Below the pieces are notes generated by a model. The model worked only from the letters and a program-made list of their open reading frames with translations, searched no databases and was not told the origin of the DNA. The translations under genes and the position numbers were made by a program. This document shows positions 63,801 to 64,000 of a stretch of DNA of 64,000 bases, piece by piece; position 1 is the first letter of the stretch, and every line of letters starts with the position of its first letter. The stretch comes from Streptococcus sp. oral taxon 431 (GTDB lineage: Bacteria; Bacillota; Bacilli; Lactobacillales; Streptococcaceae), in contig NZ_JALDUI010000006.1 in assembly GCF_023115445.1 (NCBI RefSeq), forward strand, positions 45,553-109,552. Reading direction: 5' to 3'.

Positions 63801-64000
63801 ACTCCAAAAGTTGATATTCCAGCAGGTCCTGTAACAGCCAAAGCAACAGATGCGGCAGGTAACACATCAGTAGCAAGTGATCCTAAAGTAGCGACACCAG
63901 CAGCAGATACAGAAGCACCGGCTAAACCAGTTGTGAACACAGACCTTACAGGTAAAGCAGGCACTAAAACTCCAGTTGAAGTAACTGCAGAAAAAGGTTC
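60873..64000 (+). CDS. Large repeat-bearing surface adhesin, 3' end beyond the window
   Basis: The frame runs 1042 codons without a stop to the window end. The N terminus carries a KxYKxGKxW-like signal (NWRMIKKGKHFLFG, residues 12-25; cleavage near VHA at 43). An Ala/Glu-rich FIVAR-like helical region (about 95-150) and a basic linker (ARPRGKRDLSSRAANRS) follow, then a beta-rich domain (about 215-380), Ig-like modules (AGKASTPADVTVKAPAGSTVKLYN), a further beta domain, and 92-residue Ig-like repeats (LTGKAGTKTPVEVTAEKGS), the second cut by the end. No enzyme motif is visible, so a serine-rich-like or Ig-repeat adhesin is the best reading. ATG at 60873 follows TAGGAGA. Confidence 0.88.
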   Translation, partial: MYFNRKNAEQKNWRMIKKGKHFLFGCSLVFAVGASLATQTVHADTASESTVESGSKANEAKPGYGGETGTYEAPAAVAETQPATVEKAVVAENTTAKTANKEALTQLVEEVKGLDKAGKTEDSLSRLNTALEQAQNVLANAEASQDQVDAAVASLKEAVAQLATKEEKATAVATEEKAEATEAKAETAAETEVARPRGKRDLSSRAANRSVDGSVAEGEFAGAGVKQFQSVRYSVDGDRTTWTISVVPQHKNHQAAGLVVASDDTIQSITVVDRGPNAGRLNEDYYVEKDFGKLPAMSNHKALASHYKYIGGGVPDSLTYSVVTKGTHHNLFARFATAIVKNSLENGGMNGSSAVKNRTSDFPEVGINISSRLAPQPGVNNTYTQTNDTITVPTVASTDTTISGTGKPGAIINLKSNGKTAKQTQVAQNGQWSFPLDFGLNSSVSGGPQLVTGDNISVTQTVGGVESAATPVNISLGHSEIVPSSKSKQQNNLVENDRNVTLKVPHDAGAAYFQFTDTDGKAQEVGLKRTAVPGKWQVNSSSSAIASVASSEDGKFYSTINLTLNKDMKAGTTARVISNMQEGSYSSLQGWQTRNVEEAPKAETPKEETPAPVAPQPEPSKPTAPAVDAATATSGPEIVNNLAGKASTPADVTVKAPAGSTVKLYNKDGVVIGEAVANDQGVATVHPTNSLPEGEITATTTPAGGTESAKSAPITVTKTPTPIENKQVTTGPYKLQMMTNATKVTLYRGDKLHLTGDAAGTALRWFGITKATAFNIKGVSPTGGLATNGSSAIRNSHAETEGTVSWNQRLGDTTITFRAEGSPNPTSNQRAAIERTITVTVLETTKKYDPVAGTKVDIANPNNVSEDEKNKIINSVKTANPSLPAGSQYSVDEKGNLTITYPDKSTDKISAAYLVTPTKDTTAPAKPVVNTDLTGKAGTKTPVEVTAEKGSTVALYDKNNNKIGEATAGANGKATITPKVDIPAGPVTAKATDAAGNTSVASDPKVATPAADTEAPAKPVVNTDLTGKAGTKTPVEVTAEKG
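63651..64000 (+). repeat. Tandem 276-bp repeat in the adhesin gene
   Basis: The sequence starting CCAGTTGTGAACACAGACCT at 63651 restarts at 63927 and the 74 visible bases of the second copy are identical. The period of 276 bases equals 92 residues. More copies are likely beyond the window. Confidence 0.9.

Overview
The window comes from a mitis-group Streptococcus, most likely S. mitis or a close relative of S. pneumoniae. The evidence is the protein families (streptococcal rdgB with a long N-terminal extension, SulD-type FolB-FolK fusion, SpuA, Endo-D), low-GC codon use, YSIRK and LPxTG surface proteins, and five BOX elements plus two RUP elements, which are small repeats typical of pneumococcus and its nearest relatives. 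From memory, several blocks that are adjacent here lie apart in pneumococcal genomes (treR-treP-treC/murI-yidD, endoD-pgk, fol operon, ccpA-asparaginase, spuA), so the order fits a commensal relative better than S. pneumoniae itself. The species cannot be settled from this window. I see no rRNA, tRNA or CRISPR array.

Layout. 1-7100: housekeeping genes (partial helical protein, NUDIX hydrolase, acetyltransferase, prmA, rsmE, pepF, a DUF2785 protein, aquaporin). 7105-9560: a minus-strand queC-queD-queE-queF operon for preQ1 synthesis, behind a leader with a probable preQ1-I aptamer and a terminator. 9580-11900: thioredoxin, a DUF4649 protein, a MarR regulator and divergent lrgAB; two copies of one 12-bp palindrome flank marR. 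11900-19640: an accessory patch with an orphan SUKH-like immunity gene, a very large cell-wall GH95 fucosidase and a decayed IS630-type element. 19640-25210: an orphan gene and the trehalose locus treR / treP-treC, with a BOX inside the operon. 25250-31540: UPF0154 gene, then the tightly packed operon murI-rdgB-yfcE-cbpB-xerD-like-scpA-scpB-rluB-yidD. 31560-36000: galE, pepA, a bacteriocin-immunity-like gene and a Na/Pi cotransporter. 36150-43910: the 1664-residue GH85 endoglycosidase Endo-D, a small membrane protein and pgk, followed by a divergent echo of the pgk 3' end. 43940-47700: folP-folC-folE-sulD folate operon. 47705-54130: a DUF960 gene, ccpA, asparaginase, a HAD/MazG-like fusion, UspA, a phosphoesterase and an Rrf2 regulator. 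54509-60580: the cell-wall pullulanase SpuA, a repeat-rich spacer, and an Mga-family regulator. 60873 to the end: the first 1042 codons of a repeat-bearing adhesin transcribed divergently from the Mga-like gene.

How it fits together. Three secreted, sortase-anchored glycosidases (GH95 fucosidase, GH85 Endo-D, GH13 pullulanase) each carry a CcpA-type cre sequence at the promoter or in the leader, and ccpA itself is in the window. This suggests a carbon-repressed set for stripping host glycans and glycogen, alongside the trehalose PTS locus. GTP cyclohydrolase FolE makes the dihydroneopterin triphosphate used by both the folate operon and QueD. The accessory parts show repeated recombination: BOX elements abutting stop codons, a RUP next to an inverted RUP remnant, gene relics and the pgk echo.
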